Assembly (NCBI GenBank): GCA_934090735.1
Contig: CAKOJR010000002.1
Location: 62,001-126,000 of the forward strand
From: an uncultured Bacilli bacterium
GTDB lineage: Bacteria > Bacillota_I > Bacilli_A > RF39 > UBA660
Length of the DNA: 64,000 bases
Direction: 5' to 3'
A model generated the notes under the pieces. That model had not been told where the DNA came from. It was given only the letters and a program-made list of their open reading frames with translations, and made no database searches. The position numbers and the translations under genes were made by a program. Position 1 is the stretch's first letter. The number at the start of each line of letters is the position of its first letter. This document shows, piece by piece, positions 52,036 to 60,005 of the stretch.

Positions 52036-52555
52036 CTTTTTTTCCTTCGATGTTTTTAGAATAAATTGCTTCTTCGCTTGTAACTGTTTCTAAATTGAAG
52101 CCCATATCTTCAAATAATTTAAGCATAAATTCTTTAGTATAGGGAGCAGATACAACTATTTCACCAGCACCACTAGATTCAAATTCGTTTATTAGACTAG
52201 TCATTAGGTCTGTTGTTAGTCTTCCTGATTCATATTCTGATATAAATTTATCTCTGAATTCTGGTTTAATATATAGGTTATATAGTTCTCCGTTACCATC
52301 ATGAACATGAATGCAAGCAAAACCAATTAGTGTGCCATCTTCATAAAGTCCAACTGCTTTAGAGTTTGTATTTTGATCATATAAATCTTTTAAATCTTCA
52401 TTAGCAAATGCTTGGTTTCCGGTAAAATAATCACGTACTTTTTTAAAAGGAATCTTACTAAAGATGCCACCATAAGTATCATCATAATATTCATAAATTA
52501 AATCTTTTAATTCTGCTTCATGCATTTTGTCAGTTATATTTCTTACAACTATCAT
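52010..52555 (-). CDS. GNAT family acetyltransferase
   Basis: The 181-residue protein shows the GNAT core: KAVGLYEDGTLIGFACIHV (beta4-beta5), NLYIKPEFRDKFISEY in place of the acetyl-CoA loop, and a C-terminal LFEDMGFNLE. The pyrophosphate-binding Q/RxxGxG/A is degenerate, so activity is uncertain. It lies between rbfA and truB, which are usually adjacent; this suggests insertion into the translation operon. The substrate is unknown. Confidence 0.65.
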   Translation of the reverse strand: MIVVRNITDKMHEAELKDLIYEYYDDTYGGIFSKIPFKKVRDYFTGNQAFANEDLKDLYDQNTNSKAVGLYEDGTLIGFACIHVHDGNGELYNLYIKPEFRDKFISEYESGRLTTDLMTSLINEFESSGAGEIVVSAPYTKEFMLKLFEDMGFNLETVTSEEAIYSKNIEGKKDEWGNRSK

Positions 52556-52573
52556 TTAAACCCCTATCCTTTC

Positions 52574-52924
52574 TTATTCATGGTTTTCACTATGAATTTC
52601 TTGCAAGATTTCATCAATGTGTTCGCCGTATAAAGTTGATTCATCAAACTCAAATCTAAGCTCCGGTGTATTTCTTAAATCCATTCTTTTAGCTAGTTCA
52701 CTTCTTAAAAATGGGCTTGCTTTTTTTAGTTCATCGGCCATTTCTTTTCTATCATAGTCACCAATGTACGTATAATAAACTCTTGCCATTGATAAATCAC
52801 TTGTAACTCTTGCTTCCATTAGTGTTACACTTTTTAACATTTCATTGTCTACTTCTTCAAAAATAATATTTGATAAATGTCTTAATAATTCTGAAGAAAT
52901 TCTTTGTATTTTTATACTACTCAT
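52574..52924 (-). CDS. rbfA: 30S ribosome-binding factor A
   Basis: Late-stage 16S rRNA maturation factor. The 116-residue KH-like protein has the family pattern RISSELLRHLSNIIFEEV...LMEARVTSDLSMARVYYTY and LRSELAKRMDLRNTPELRFEFDEST. Its start overlaps the infB stop by four bases. Confidence 0.95.
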   Translation of the reverse strand: MSSIKIQRISSELLRHLSNIIFEEVDNEMLKSVTLMEARVTSDLSMARVYYTYIGDYDRKEMADELKKASPFLRSELAKRMDLRNTPELRFEFDESTLYGEHIDEILQEIHSENHE

Positions 52925-55029
52925 CTTTTTACCTCAACATTTTCATATACTTCAAAGATGTCGCCTTCTTTTAGGTCATTAAAGTTTTCAATTGTAATAC
53001 CACATTCAAGACCATTTTTGACTTCTTTTACAGTGTCTTTTTCTCTTTGAAGTGATGCAATAACACCATCATAAATAATTACACCATCACGGATTACTCT
53101 AACTTGAGCTTTATTTTTTATAATGCCACTAGTAACGATGCAACCTGCTATAGAACCAACTTTACTGAATTTAAACATACGTTTAATTGCCGCCGTTCCT
53201 AGAACTTTTTCTTCGTATTCTGGATCAAGCATACCTTTCATTGCTAGTTCCATTTCTTCAACTAATTTATAAATTATTTGGTATAGTCTTATTTCTACGC
53301 CATACTCTTTTGCTACGTCTTTAGTTATATTTGATGGTACAACATTAAATCCGATAACAACTGCGTCACTAGCATTTGCTAGGATAACATCGCTTTCAGT
53401 AATACCACCGATACCAGATCTAATTACTTTTATTTTAACTTCGTCTGTACTTAGTTTTTCTAAAGCACTTTTAACTGCTTCTTCTGAACCTTTAACGTCA
53501 CATTTAAGAACAACTTTAATTTCTTTAGCTCCACCTTTAATTTTGTTAAATAAGTCATCAAATGAAACTACTTCTTTTTTCTGTTTTTGGTTTTTTGCTT
53601 CAATTTCTCTTTTTTCAGCGATTTCTTTTGCTTCTTTTTCACTTTCGAAAGCCATGAATTTATCACCTGCAGCTGGACTACCGTTTAAACCGGTGATTTC
53701 AACTGGGGTGCTTGGTCCTGCTGATATAATGTTAATGCCTTGATCATTTTTTAATGTACGAATTCTTCCATATACTGTACCAGCTACGATTGGGTCACCA
53801 AGTCTTAATGTACCATTTTGAATAAGAATACTTGCTACACTTCCTAGTGCTTTATCTGCGCGAGTTTCAATTACTGTACCGATTGCATATCTGTTAGGAT
53901 TTGCTTTAAGTTCACTAACTTCGGCAATAGCAAGAACTGTATCAAGTAGAGTGTCAATTCCAGAACCAGTAACAGCGCTTATATTTACAAATGGAGTATT
54001 TCCTCCCCATGCTTCTGGTGTTAAATTAAGTTCAGCCATTTCTTGCATAATTCTATCTGGATTTGCACTAGGCTTATCCATTTTATTTACTGCTACTACG
54101 ATTGGAACGCCAGCACTAACAGCATGGTCAACTGCTTCTTTAGTTTGAGGCATTACACCATCATCAGCTGCTACTACAATTATAACTATATCAGTTACAC
54201 TTGCTCCTCTTGCACGCATAGCAGTAAAGGCAGCATGTCCTGGAGTATCAATAAAAGTTATTTTTGAACCATTATAATCAATTTGGTAAGCACCGATTGC
54301 TTGAGTTATTCCACCAGCTTCGCCAGCAGCAACATGGCTTTTTCTAATGTAGTCTAAAAGAGTCGTTTTACCGTGGTCGACATGACCCATAACTGTAATA
54401 ACTGGAGGTCTTAAGACTAAATCTGCCTCATCATCAATAACTTCATATTCTTCAAAATTAGAAATATCTCTAGTTTCACTTTTCTTTAATGTTTTTCCAT
54501 AATCAAGAACAACTATTTCAGCATTTTCAAATGAAATTACTTGATTTAAATTCATCATTAAACCTAAACTAATAAGTTTCTTAATGATATCTGGTGCACT
54601 AATTCCAAGTTTATTTGCTAGACTTGAAACTGTTTCACCTTCTTCGTAAAGAATGATTGAATCATCACCTGCATCATTACTCTTAAGTTTAGTTTTATTT
54701 TTGTACATAGCTTTCTTTTTATTTAAATAATCACTATCTTTATTACTGAAATTGTTACCTTTTTTCTTTAATTTTTCTTTTTTAATAATAGGTTTAGAAT
54801 TAATTTCTTCACCTAAAATATTTTCAACAGCTTCATCTAAAGCATCATTATCTTCAAATGTTGATTCTGTGTTAGTAGATATAATATTAATTGCATTATC
54901 TAAAACAATAATATCATCATCTTCTAAGAAAGAATCTTTATCACTAGCCTTTATCCCTAATTCTCTACACTTATTTAGTATTTCTTGAACAGTACAATTC
55001 ATACTGTCAGCATATTCTTTTATACTCAT
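52921..55029 (-). CDS. infB: Translation initiation factor IF-2
   Basis: GTPase that places initiator tRNA on the ribosome. The 702-residue protein has a short N-terminal IF2_N domain (about 1-50), a second IF2_N-like domain (about 125-175), the G domain (GHVDHGKTTLL, DTPGHAAF, NKMDKP), and domains II-IV with the fMet-tRNA-binding C-terminus. It is shorter than enteric IF-2, as in Firmicutes. Co-transcribed with ylxR and rbfA; the ylxQ gene often found before it is missing. Confidence 0.97.
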   Translation of the reverse strand: MSIKEYADSMNCTVQEILNKCRELGIKASDKDSFLEDDDIIVLDNAINIISTNTESTFEDNDALDEAVENILGEEINSKPIIKKEKLKKKGNNFSNKDSDYLNKKKAMYKNKTKLKSNDAGDDSIILYEEGETVSSLANKLGISAPDIIKKLISLGLMMNLNQVISFENAEIVVLDYGKTLKKSETRDISNFEEYEVIDDEADLVLRPPVITVMGHVDHGKTTLLDYIRKSHVAAGEAGGITQAIGAYQIDYNGSKITFIDTPGHAAFTAMRARGASVTDIVIIVVAADDGVMPQTKEAVDHAVSAGVPIVVAVNKMDKPSANPDRIMQEMAELNLTPEAWGGNTPFVNISAVTGSGIDTLLDTVLAIAEVSELKANPNRYAIGTVIETRADKALGSVASILIQNGTLRLGDPIVAGTVYGRIRTLKNDQGINIISAGPSTPVEITGLNGSPAAGDKFMAFESEKEAKEIAEKREIEAKNQKQKKEVVSFDDLFNKIKGGAKEIKVVLKCDVKGSEEAVKSALEKLSTDEVKIKVIRSGIGGITESDVILANASDAVVIGFNVVPSNITKDVAKEYGVEIRLYQIIYKLVEEMELAMKGMLDPEYEEKVLGTAAIKRMFKFSKVGSIAGCIVTSGIIKNKAQVRVIRDGVIIYDGVIASLQREKDTVKEVKNGLECGITIENFNDLKEGDIFEVYENVEVKR

Positions 55030-55047
55030 AAGAGCCTCCTTCTATTT

Positions 55048-55296
55048 CTATATTGAACTTCTTAACTCATCATATATTTCATCCGGAACGCTTTTTTCAA
55101 AAACATTATCAAGTATTTTTTTCTTTTGTGCAGTATCTATAATATTTATGTCTTTTTTTAGATAGCAACCTTTGCCATTAAGTTTTCCACTTTTATCAAC
55201 TGTAAAGGTATCATTAAAATATACTACTCTAATTAAATCCTTTTTAGGCATCTTTTCTCTAGTTACCACACACATTCTCATTGGTATCTTTTTCAA
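55048..55296 (-). CDS. rnpM: YlxR family RNA-binding protein (RnpM)
   Basis: An 82-residue basic protein with the YlxR signature PMRMCVVTREKMPKKDLIRVV and GKGCYLKKD. In Bacillus this protein binds RNase P RNA. TTG start overlapping the nusA stop by four bases, eight bases after GAAGGT. Sits in its normal place between nusA and infB. Confidence 0.9.
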   Translation of the reverse strand: MKKIPMRMCVVTREKMPKKDLIRVVYFNDTFTVDKSGKLNGKGCYLKKDINIIDTAQKKKILDNVFEKSVPDEIYDELRSSI

Positions 55297-56411
55297 TTTT
55301 CATTACCTTCTTCTGTTATTTGAGCAAGTGTTTTAACATTAATTCTGAATCTAGTTAGTTTACTAGCTAGCTTAATGTTTATTCCTTTCTTACCAATAGC
55401 TAAAGATAGGTTTTCATCATTTACGATTGCTAAAGCTTCTCTATTTTTTGTATTATCAATGATATTAACAATAACGTTTTTAGCTGGACTTAATGCATTT
55501 GCAATAAATGTGCTTTCGTCTTCATCATATTTAATTAAATCAACTTTTTCACCATTAAGCTCTGCTAAAATACTAGCAATTCTAGAGCCTCTTTCACCAA
55601 TACAAGTGCCAATTGCTTCTACTCTTTCGTCTGTAGAGTAAACGGCAACTTTGCTTCTTACACCTGGTTCTCTAGCAACGTTATAAAGTACTAAAGTACC
55701 ATCTTTAAATTCTGGTATTTCACTTTCAAATAATCTTTTAACAAAACCATTATTTTTTCTTGAACATAAAATAAGTGGTCCTTTTGAAGTAGCTTCAATT
55801 TTTTCAATATATACTTTGATACTGCTTCCCATTTTAACTGTCTCGCCTGGGATCATTTCACTCTTTGGTAGGATTCCTCTTGTTCTACCTAGATCAACAT
55901 AATAGTTTTTATTGTCTTCCATGGCAAGCATACCAACCATTAATTCGTCTTGTTTATTGCTGAATTCTTCGATGATGCTATTTCTTTCTGCTTCTCTTAT
56001 TTTTTGTGTTAAAACTTGTTTAGCAGTTGAAGCTGCAACTCTACCAAAATCATGAGGAGTTACTTCTTCTTCAATTGTTTCTCCAACTTTAATTCCTGGA
56101 ACTATTTTTTCAGCGTCTTCTAAAAGAATTTGTGCATCTTCATTAATTTCAGGTTCTGTGTAAGTGATGTTACCTTCTTCGTCAACTATTTCATCACCTT
56201 CAATATAATCGTCAACAACAACTAAATATGAGTAAACTTTAATATCACCAGTTTCACGATTAATTGTTACTTTAACATTTGTTTTAGAATCAAAATTCTT
56301 TTTGTATGCAGTAATTAGTGCTTGTTCCATAGCTTCAAAAACTATATCTTCACTAATACCTTTTTCTGCAGTAATATTTTTAACTGCTTTGATAAATTCT
56401 TTCCCGTTCAC
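55293..56411 (-). CDS. nusA: Transcription termination/antitermination factor NusA
   Basis: Binds RNA polymerase and nascent RNA to modulate pausing and termination. The 372-residue protein has the N-terminal polymerase-binding domain (about 1-125), an S1 domain (about 135-200), and two KH domains (about 200-345: IGTCIGERGSRIASILAELNGEKVD; LAIGKKGINIKLASKL). It lacks the acidic C-terminal repeats of enteric NusA, as normal in Firmicutes. GTG start after GGAGAGAGG, one base from the rimP stop. Confidence 0.96.
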   Translation of the reverse strand: MNGKEFIKAVKNITAEKGISEDIVFEAMEQALITAYKKNFDSKTNVKVTINRETGDIKVYSYLVVVDDYIEGDEIVDEEGNITYTEPEINEDAQILLEDAEKIVPGIKVGETIEEEVTPHDFGRVAASTAKQVLTQKIREAERNSIIEEFSNKQDELMVGMLAMEDNKNYYVDLGRTRGILPKSEMIPGETVKMGSSIKVYIEKIEATSKGPLILCSRKNNGFVKRLFESEIPEFKDGTLVLYNVAREPGVRSKVAVYSTDERVEAIGTCIGERGSRIASILAELNGEKVDLIKYDEDESTFIANALSPAKNVIVNIIDNTKNREALAIVNDENLSLAIGKKGINIKLASKLTRFRINVKTLAQITEEGNEN

Positions 56412-56412
56412 T

Positions 56413-56664
56413 TTAACCTCTCTCCTTACTAGAAATATCTAATACATATTCTTCACTAATTAAATCATACTCATCAAGTAGTGGATTTATAATATTAGTG
56501 GCCTTAACAATAGTATCTAAATCAATACCATTTACTTTGTCTAGAACAATCTTTAAAAAATTATAGTTGTTCTCTTTTTCGTAGCTTACACTGCAAACAA
56601 TGATATCTTCTTTGTTCATAGCTTCGGTTACAATTTCTTTAATCTTTTTAATCGTGCTTTGCAT
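56413..56664 (-). CDS. rimP: RimP-like protein reduced to the N-terminal domain
   Basis: Ribosome maturation factor position. From the ATG at 56664 (MQSTIKKIKEIV, AGGAGG upstream) it has only 83 residues, matching the RimP N-terminal alpha/beta domain up to YVLDISS, where normal RimP continues with PGLxRPL and a C-terminal SH3-like domain of about 70 residues. It stops at once with KERG and TAA, and that tail supplies the ribosome site of nusA. So the C-terminal domain is lost, apparently by deletion. The longer frame upstream of 56664 crosses the leader hairpin and is rejected. Confidence 0.8.
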   Translation of the reverse strand: MQSTIKKIKEIVTEAMNKEDIIVCSVSYEKENNYNFLKIVLDKVNGIDLDTIVKATNIINPLLDEYDLISEEYVLDISSKERG

Positions 56665-56683
56665 AAACCTCCTATATAAATAA

Positions 56684-56707
56684 AAGTGGGAATTTTCTGT
56701 CCCACTT
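56684..56707 (-). promoter_or_regulatory. Leader hairpin of the rimP-nusA operon, candidate attenuator
   Basis: Perfect 8-bp stem AAGTGGGA/TCCCACTT with an eight-base loop, followed on the RNA by UUAUUUAU, between the promoter (-10 TATAAT at 56722-56727) and the rimP ribosome site. It looks like an imperfect intrinsic terminator and could let NusA control its own operon. Confidence 0.5.
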
Positions 56708-56805
56708 AAATCTGCAAACATATTATAACACAATTAAAGTCAAAAAGTAAAGCCTATGAAAATTTGCAGATATCGAAAGTCTGCAAAGTAGCATAAATAA
56801 AGAGC

Positions 56806-56834
56806 TTGCGTGTGTTTTGTTTTTATGATAATAT
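56806..56834 (+). promoter_or_regulatory. Promoter of peptide cassette copy 2
   Basis: TTGCGT (56806-56811), 17-base spacer, TAATAT (56829-56834). The upstream palindrome ends 18-19 bases before the -35. Confidence 0.7.
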
Positions 56835-56893
56835 ACCCATTTGAAGAGTGCTATGTTAGGCTTCTCCCCTCATTTTAGAAGGGAGTGATGCGT

Positions 56894-56983
56894 ATGAAAC
56901 AATTTAAATCTGTATTAGATAAGTTAATGTCCATAATCATCCTTTTAATTATTTTAAAAGTTATAGTTATAATTTTTAGATAA
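56894..56983 (+). CDS. 29-residue hydrophobic peptide, type I toxin-like, copy 2
   Basis: Begins MKQFKSVLDK and then has the same hydrophobic helix as copy 1. Differences from copy 1 are L to F at residue 4 and I to V at residue 7, plus silent changes. A GGGAG ribosome site is paired with CTCCC of the leader in a hairpin; here the loop sequence differs from copy 1 but the stem is kept. Two peptides of this family in tandem suggest dosage or independent regulation. Function is inferred. Confidence 0.75.
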   Translation: MKQFKSVLDKLMSIIILLIILKVIVIIFR

Positions 56984-57078
56984 AAAAAAGAAGCTACCTA
57001 ACATTTAGAACCTTGTTTAAGTAGCTTCAAAAGATAAACTCTGGAGAAGTCTAACTTTCAGGGGTTAGTACTCTTCCT
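56983..57078 (-). ncRNA. Antisense RNA of cassette copy 2
   Basis: Promoter TTGTAT (57109-57114), 18-base spacer, TATAAT (57085-57090); terminator stem GAAGCTAC/GTAGCTTC (56990-57028) and seven U. Predicted length about 95 nt, overlapping the peptide mRNA 3' region. Confidence 0.75.
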
Positions 57079-57175
57079 AAATTAATTATACTACAAAGAG
57101 CTTATTTTATACAAGTTCTTTTTTATTTAAAAATTGCAGATATTAAATGTCTGCAAACCGGTATAAATAAAGAGC

Positions 57176-57204
57176 TTGCGTGTGTTTTGTTTTTATGATA
57201 ATAT
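57176..57204 (+). promoter_or_regulatory. Promoter of peptide cassette copy 3
   Basis: TTGCGT (57176-57181), 17-base spacer, TAATAT (57199-57204), identical to copy 2. Confidence 0.7.
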
Positions 57205-57263
57205 ACCCATTTGAAGAGTACTATGTTAGGCTTCTCCCCTCTTTTTAGAAGGGAGTGATGTGT

Positions 57264-57353
57264 ATGAAACAATTTAGATCTATATTAGATAAGTTAATGT
57301 CCATAATCATCCTTTTAATTATTTTAAAAGTTATAGTTATAATTTTTAGATAA
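57264..57353 (+). CDS. 29-residue hydrophobic peptide, type I toxin-like, copy 3
   Basis: Begins MKQFRSILDK with the same Ile/Leu/Val helix and final Arg. Residue 5 is Arg instead of Lys. The ribosome site GGGAG is again paired with CTCCC in the leader. The downstream half of the reading frame is identical in DNA to copies 1 and 2, which may reflect selection on overlapping RNA functions or recent conversion. Confidence 0.75.
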   Translation: MKQFRSILDKLMSIIILLIILKVIVIIFR

Positions 57354-57444
57354 AAAAAAGAAGCTACTAACACGCCTTGTTTAAGTAGCTTCAAACCAAA
57401 TAACAATTGGAGAAGTCTAACTTTCAGGGGTTAGTGCTCTTCCT
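57353..57444 (-). ncRNA. Antisense RNA of cassette copy 3
   Basis: Promoter TTGTAT (57475-57480), 18-base spacer, TATAAT (57451-57456); terminator stem GAAGCTAC/GTAGCTTC (57360-57392) and a U run. Predicted length about 90 nt. Confidence 0.75.
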
Positions 57445-57492
57445 AAATTGATTATACTACAAAGAGCTTATTTTATACAAGTTCTTTTTTAT

Positions 57493-57804
57493 TTAAAAAT
57501 TTGTGATAATGTTGCCAATAACGAAAGCGAATACCAAAATTATAATTACAAAAACTATAATAAAAATTATCCTTGAAAATTTAAACATTGGGTTTTTATT
57601 AACAACGTCATTAAACATTTTAAATTGTTTTTCAAAACCTTCAGTTGCTGCATCCATCATGCCTTTATGATATTTATATGCTTCGCTATAGGCATCTTCT
57701 ATGTCATAACTAGTGTTACAATAACCGCATACTACTTTACGAGCATTATTTGGAATAACTAGCGTAGCTCCGCAGTTTTTACATTTAAAATCGTTTACTT
57801 TCAT
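57493..57804 (-). CDS. Small zinc-ribbon membrane protein
   Basis: The 103-residue protein has an N-terminal Cys4 ribbon (CKNCGATL...CGYCNTS, about 8-30), a helical linker and one C-terminal membrane helix (about 78-99). It shares the ribbon style (CxxCGA...CxYC) with the larger membrane proteins at 3599, 6737 and 21341. Partner or function is unknown. Its stop lies at the edge of cassette copy 3. Confidence 0.6.
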   Translation of the reverse strand: MKVNDFKCKNCGATLVIPNNARKVVCGYCNTSYDIEDAYSEAYKYHKGMMDAATEGFEKQFKMFNDVVNKNPMFKFSRIIFIIVFVIIILVFAFVIGNIITNF

Positions 57805-57820
57805 ACTACACTCCTTTTAT

Positions 57821-58252
57821 TTAATTTAAATTTCCTAATGTGACTGTAGGATCTTTTGCTTCTTCTTCACTTATTTCAGCGTATTTATTAACAAAGTTTT
57901 TTATTAAGTCAATGTAAGTTACATCATTATTAGTATATTCTATCTCAGGGACATATTTCTTAAATGCGTTTGGTATTGCATTGTTGAAAGAAAAATATAA
58001 TTTTGGAGTATTTACTTTGCTAACCCATTTTAGTTCTAATTTTTCAGTAAAAGATGGTGTGCTTACTTCACAGATAATTAAATCAGCTTTACTTATTAAG
58101 TCTTTAGCATATCTTTCTTTATAGGAATTGCTCATTGGTAGCATTAACTCGTGTTTATTTAAAAATGTATCGGTAAGTAAATCTCTATATAGTGTATTGT
58201 TATAATCGTACTTTAAACTATGAACAAAATATATTTTAAGTCTTCTTTTCAT
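57821..58252 (-). CDS. Small soluble protein, nucleoside deoxyribosyltransferase-like fold suspected
   Basis: The 143-residue protein has a pattern (LKIYFVHSLKYD at the start; ISKADLIICEVSTPSFTEKLELKWVSK near 53-79; TPKLYFSF) that recalls the Rossmann-like fold of nucleoside 2-deoxyribosyltransferases and related DUF4062/TIR-like sensors, where an Asp-Val-Ser loop follows a strand. Catalytic residues cannot be confirmed. It precedes the small zinc-ribbon gene by 16 bases and may be co-transcribed with it. Function is unknown. Confidence 0.5.
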   Translation of the reverse strand: MKRRLKIYFVHSLKYDYNNTLYRDLLTDTFLNKHELMLPMSNSYKERYAKDLISKADLIICEVSTPSFTEKLELKWVSKVNTPKLYFSFNNAIPNAFKKYVPEIEYTNNDVTYIDLIKNFVNKYAEISEEEAKDPTVTLGNLN

Positions 58253-58321
58253 GTTTTCACCCTAAAATAATCATATCACAACCTTTAAAAATTTGCTATA
58301 ATAAAAAACAAAGGAGGACCT

Positions 58322-59428
58322 ATGGATATAATTGGGGTAATTACTGAATATAATCCTTTTCATAATGGGCATATTTATCATATAAATAAGATTAAAGAAC
58401 TTTATCCTAATTCAATAATTATTTTAGCTTTAAATGGATATTTTTTAGAGCGTGGTGAGATTAGTATTATGACTAAGGAAGAAAAGACTAAGATGGCGCT
58501 TGATTATGGAATTAATTTAGTTGTTGAGATACCATTTATTTATGGAAGTAATTCTGCTGATACATTTGCTGAGTGCGGGATCAAAATATTAAATAGTTTA
58601 GGTGTCAATAAAATAGTCTTTGGTAGTGAATCTAATGATGTTTCGCTTTTAACTGAAATTGCTAAGAGTCAGTTAAATGATAATTTTAATAACCTTTTAA
58701 AAACAGAATTAAAAAGTGGTACTAATTATCCTACTGCATTATCCAAAGCACTTAATACTAGTGTTTCTTCACCAAATGATTTACTTGGGATTTCATATAT
58801 TAAAGCTATAATTAAAAATAATTTTAATATTACACCAGTTACAATTAAAAGAACTAATGATTTTCATGATAAAGTTAGTAATGATACGATTGTTAGTGCT
58901 TCTAATATTAGAGATAAAATTAAAAATAATGAAGATATTTCTAAATATACACCTGTAAGTAATTTTGTAAGAATTAATGATGATTTATTATTTAATTTAC
59001 TTAAAGTAAAAATTTTAACAGATAAGGATTTATCAAAGTATTTAACAGTTGATGAAGGAATTGAATATAAACTAAAGAAAGAAATTATTAATGCTGTAGA
59101 TATTGATGATTTAGTTTTGAAAGTTAAAAGCAAAAGATATACCTATAATCGAATTAGAAGAATGCTTATACACATACTTATTGGATTAACTAAAGAGGAT
59201 AAACAAAATTATAATTTAAGTTATATTAAGATTCTTGGATTTGATAAAACTGGTAAAGATTATTTAAAAACACTTAAAAGTGATTTACTTGTTCAAAGAA
59301 AAATAAGTGATACAGATTTAGCTCAAAAATATGAACTAACAGCATCACTTATCTATGATATGTTAACAGACTCAAATACATATAAATTTGAAATTAGTAA
59401 TAAACCTATAATAAAAACATCGGCTTAA
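58322..59428 (+). CDS. tmcAL: tRNA(Met) cytidine acetate ligase
   Basis: Forms N4-acetylcytidine at the wobble position of elongator tRNA-Met, using acetate and ATP. The 368-residue protein (YlbM family) begins GVITEYNPFHNGHIYHI with the nucleotidyltransferase HxGH-type motif, then NGYFLERGE, FAECGIKILNSLGVNKIVFGSES and SASNIRDKIKN. Length is slightly below the usual 400. Consensus AAAGGAGG site. It converges on khpA. Confidence 0.92.
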   Translation: MDIIGVITEYNPFHNGHIYHINKIKELYPNSIIILALNGYFLERGEISIMTKEEKTKMALDYGINLVVEIPFIYGSNSADTFAECGIKILNSLGVNKIVFGSESNDVSLLTEIAKSQLNDNFNNLLKTELKSGTNYPTALSKALNTSVSSPNDLLGISYIKAIIKNNFNITPVTIKRTNDFHDKVSNDTIVSASNIRDKIKNNEDISKYTPVSNFVRINDDLLFNLLKVKILTDKDLSKYLTVDEGIEYKLKKEIINAVDIDDLVLKVKSKRYTYNRIRRMLIHILIGLTKEDKQNYNLSYIKILGFDKTGKDYLKTLKSDLLVQRKISDTDLAQKYELTASLIYDMLTDSNTYKFEISNKPIIKTSA

Positions 59429-59446
59429 AATGAGTCGATGTTTATT
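59416..59446. terminator. Bidirectional terminator between tmcAL and khpA
   Basis: AAACATCG/CGATGTTT stem with an inner GCT/AGT-type extension, spanning both stop codons; U runs on both strands. Confidence 0.75.
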
Positions 59447-59676
59447 TTTACTCTCTTTAATTCATGAATATATGCATAAGCTTGAACTAAAGTTCTGATA
59501 CTACTTGCCATTTTTCCAGATCTACCAATTACTGCTCCCATGTCTGATTCATGAACGATGATTTCAAGCATAATTTCTCCATCATCGCCACTAAATTCTT
59601 GAACACTAACCATATCTGGTTCCTTGCAAATACTTTTAACTAAGTTTTGTGTAAAACTAATTAGCTCTTCGTGCAT
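59425..59676 (-). CDS. khpA: KH-domain RNA-binding protein KhpA
   Basis: Small RNA-binding protein, often partner of KhpB in cell-size and RNA control. The 83-residue KH domain has the GxxG loop in GAVIGRSGKMASSIRTLV. It follows rpsP by two bases, its usual position; rimM and trmD do not follow here. Confidence 0.9.
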   Translation of the reverse strand: MHEELISFTQNLVKSICKEPDMVSVQEFSGDDGEIMLEIIVHESDMGAVIGRSGKMASSIRTLVQAYAYIHELKRVKINIDSF

Positions 59677-59678
59677 AA

Positions 59679-59951
59679 CTACTTCTCACTCTTCTTATTT
59701 TTAAACTTAGCCCAAACTCCAGATTTTTGTAAAATATTCTTTACTGTATCTGTAGGAATAGCACCATCGTTTAACCACTTCATAGCTTTTTCTTCATCAA
59801 CATTTATATTATTTTCTTTATAAATTGGTTGATAAGTACCAACTACTTCAATAAATCTTCCATCTCTAGGACTTCTTGAGTCAGCAGCTACAATACGATA
59901 AAATGGTCTAGATTTAGCGCCCATTCTTTTTAATCTTAATTTAACAGCCAT
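59679..59951 (-). CDS. rpsP: 30S ribosomal protein S16
   Basis: Small-subunit protein. From the ATG at 59951 (AAGGAGG upstream) it has 90 residues with the S16 pattern AVKLRLKRMGAKSRPFYRIVAADSRSPRDGRFIEVVGTYQP and GAIPTDTVKNILQKSGVW. The longer frame upstream lacks a ribosome site. Confidence 0.96.
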   Translation of the reverse strand: MAVKLRLKRMGAKSRPFYRIVAADSRSPRDGRFIEVVGTYQPIYKENNINVDEEKAMKWLNDGAIPTDTVKNILQKSGVWAKFKNKKSEK

Positions 59952-60005
59952 ATATATGCCTCCTTCAACTACAAGTAGTCTATCAGAAAAAAAATTAGAT
60001 GTCAA

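Larger units (their letters stand above)
56763..57130 (+). repeat. Peptide/antisense-RNA cassette, copy 2 (tandem unit 1)
   Basis: First of two head-to-tail units with a 370-base period. It starts with the perfect palindrome TTTGCAGA-N9-TCTGCAAA (56763-56787) and ends with the plus-strand terminator AAAGAGCTT/AAGTTCTTT (57094-57123 region). All elements of copy 1 are present at the same spacings. The 100 bases between rimP and this unit hold the rimP-nusA leader and promoter. Confidence 0.85.
57134..57500 (+). repeat. Peptide/antisense-RNA cassette, copy 3 (tandem unit 2)
   Basis: Second tandem unit, beginning with palindrome TTGCAGA-N9-TCTGCAA (57134-57156) and ending at the plus-strand terminator that runs into the end of the next gene (57493). 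It has a short deletion in the loop of the antisense terminator relative to copies 1 and 2, but the stem is intact. Confidence 0.85.

Noticed and set aside
54043..54267. Plus-strand frame opposite infB, rich in Tyr, Ser and Cys
   Set aside because: It is antisense to a conserved GTPase domain, has no ribosome site, and its composition is that of a shadow frame.
57153..57162. Palindromes upstream of the cassettes as terminators of neighbouring genes
   Set aside because: They lack U tracts on either strand, keep a fixed distance to the cassette promoters in all three copies and lie beside different neighbour genes.
56763..57500. Tandem 370-base repeats as a possible CRISPR array or insertion sequence
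   Set aside because: The repeat unit is far too long for CRISPR, has no unique spacers and no cas gene nearby; there is no transposase and no target duplication. The content is promoter, peptide and terminators.
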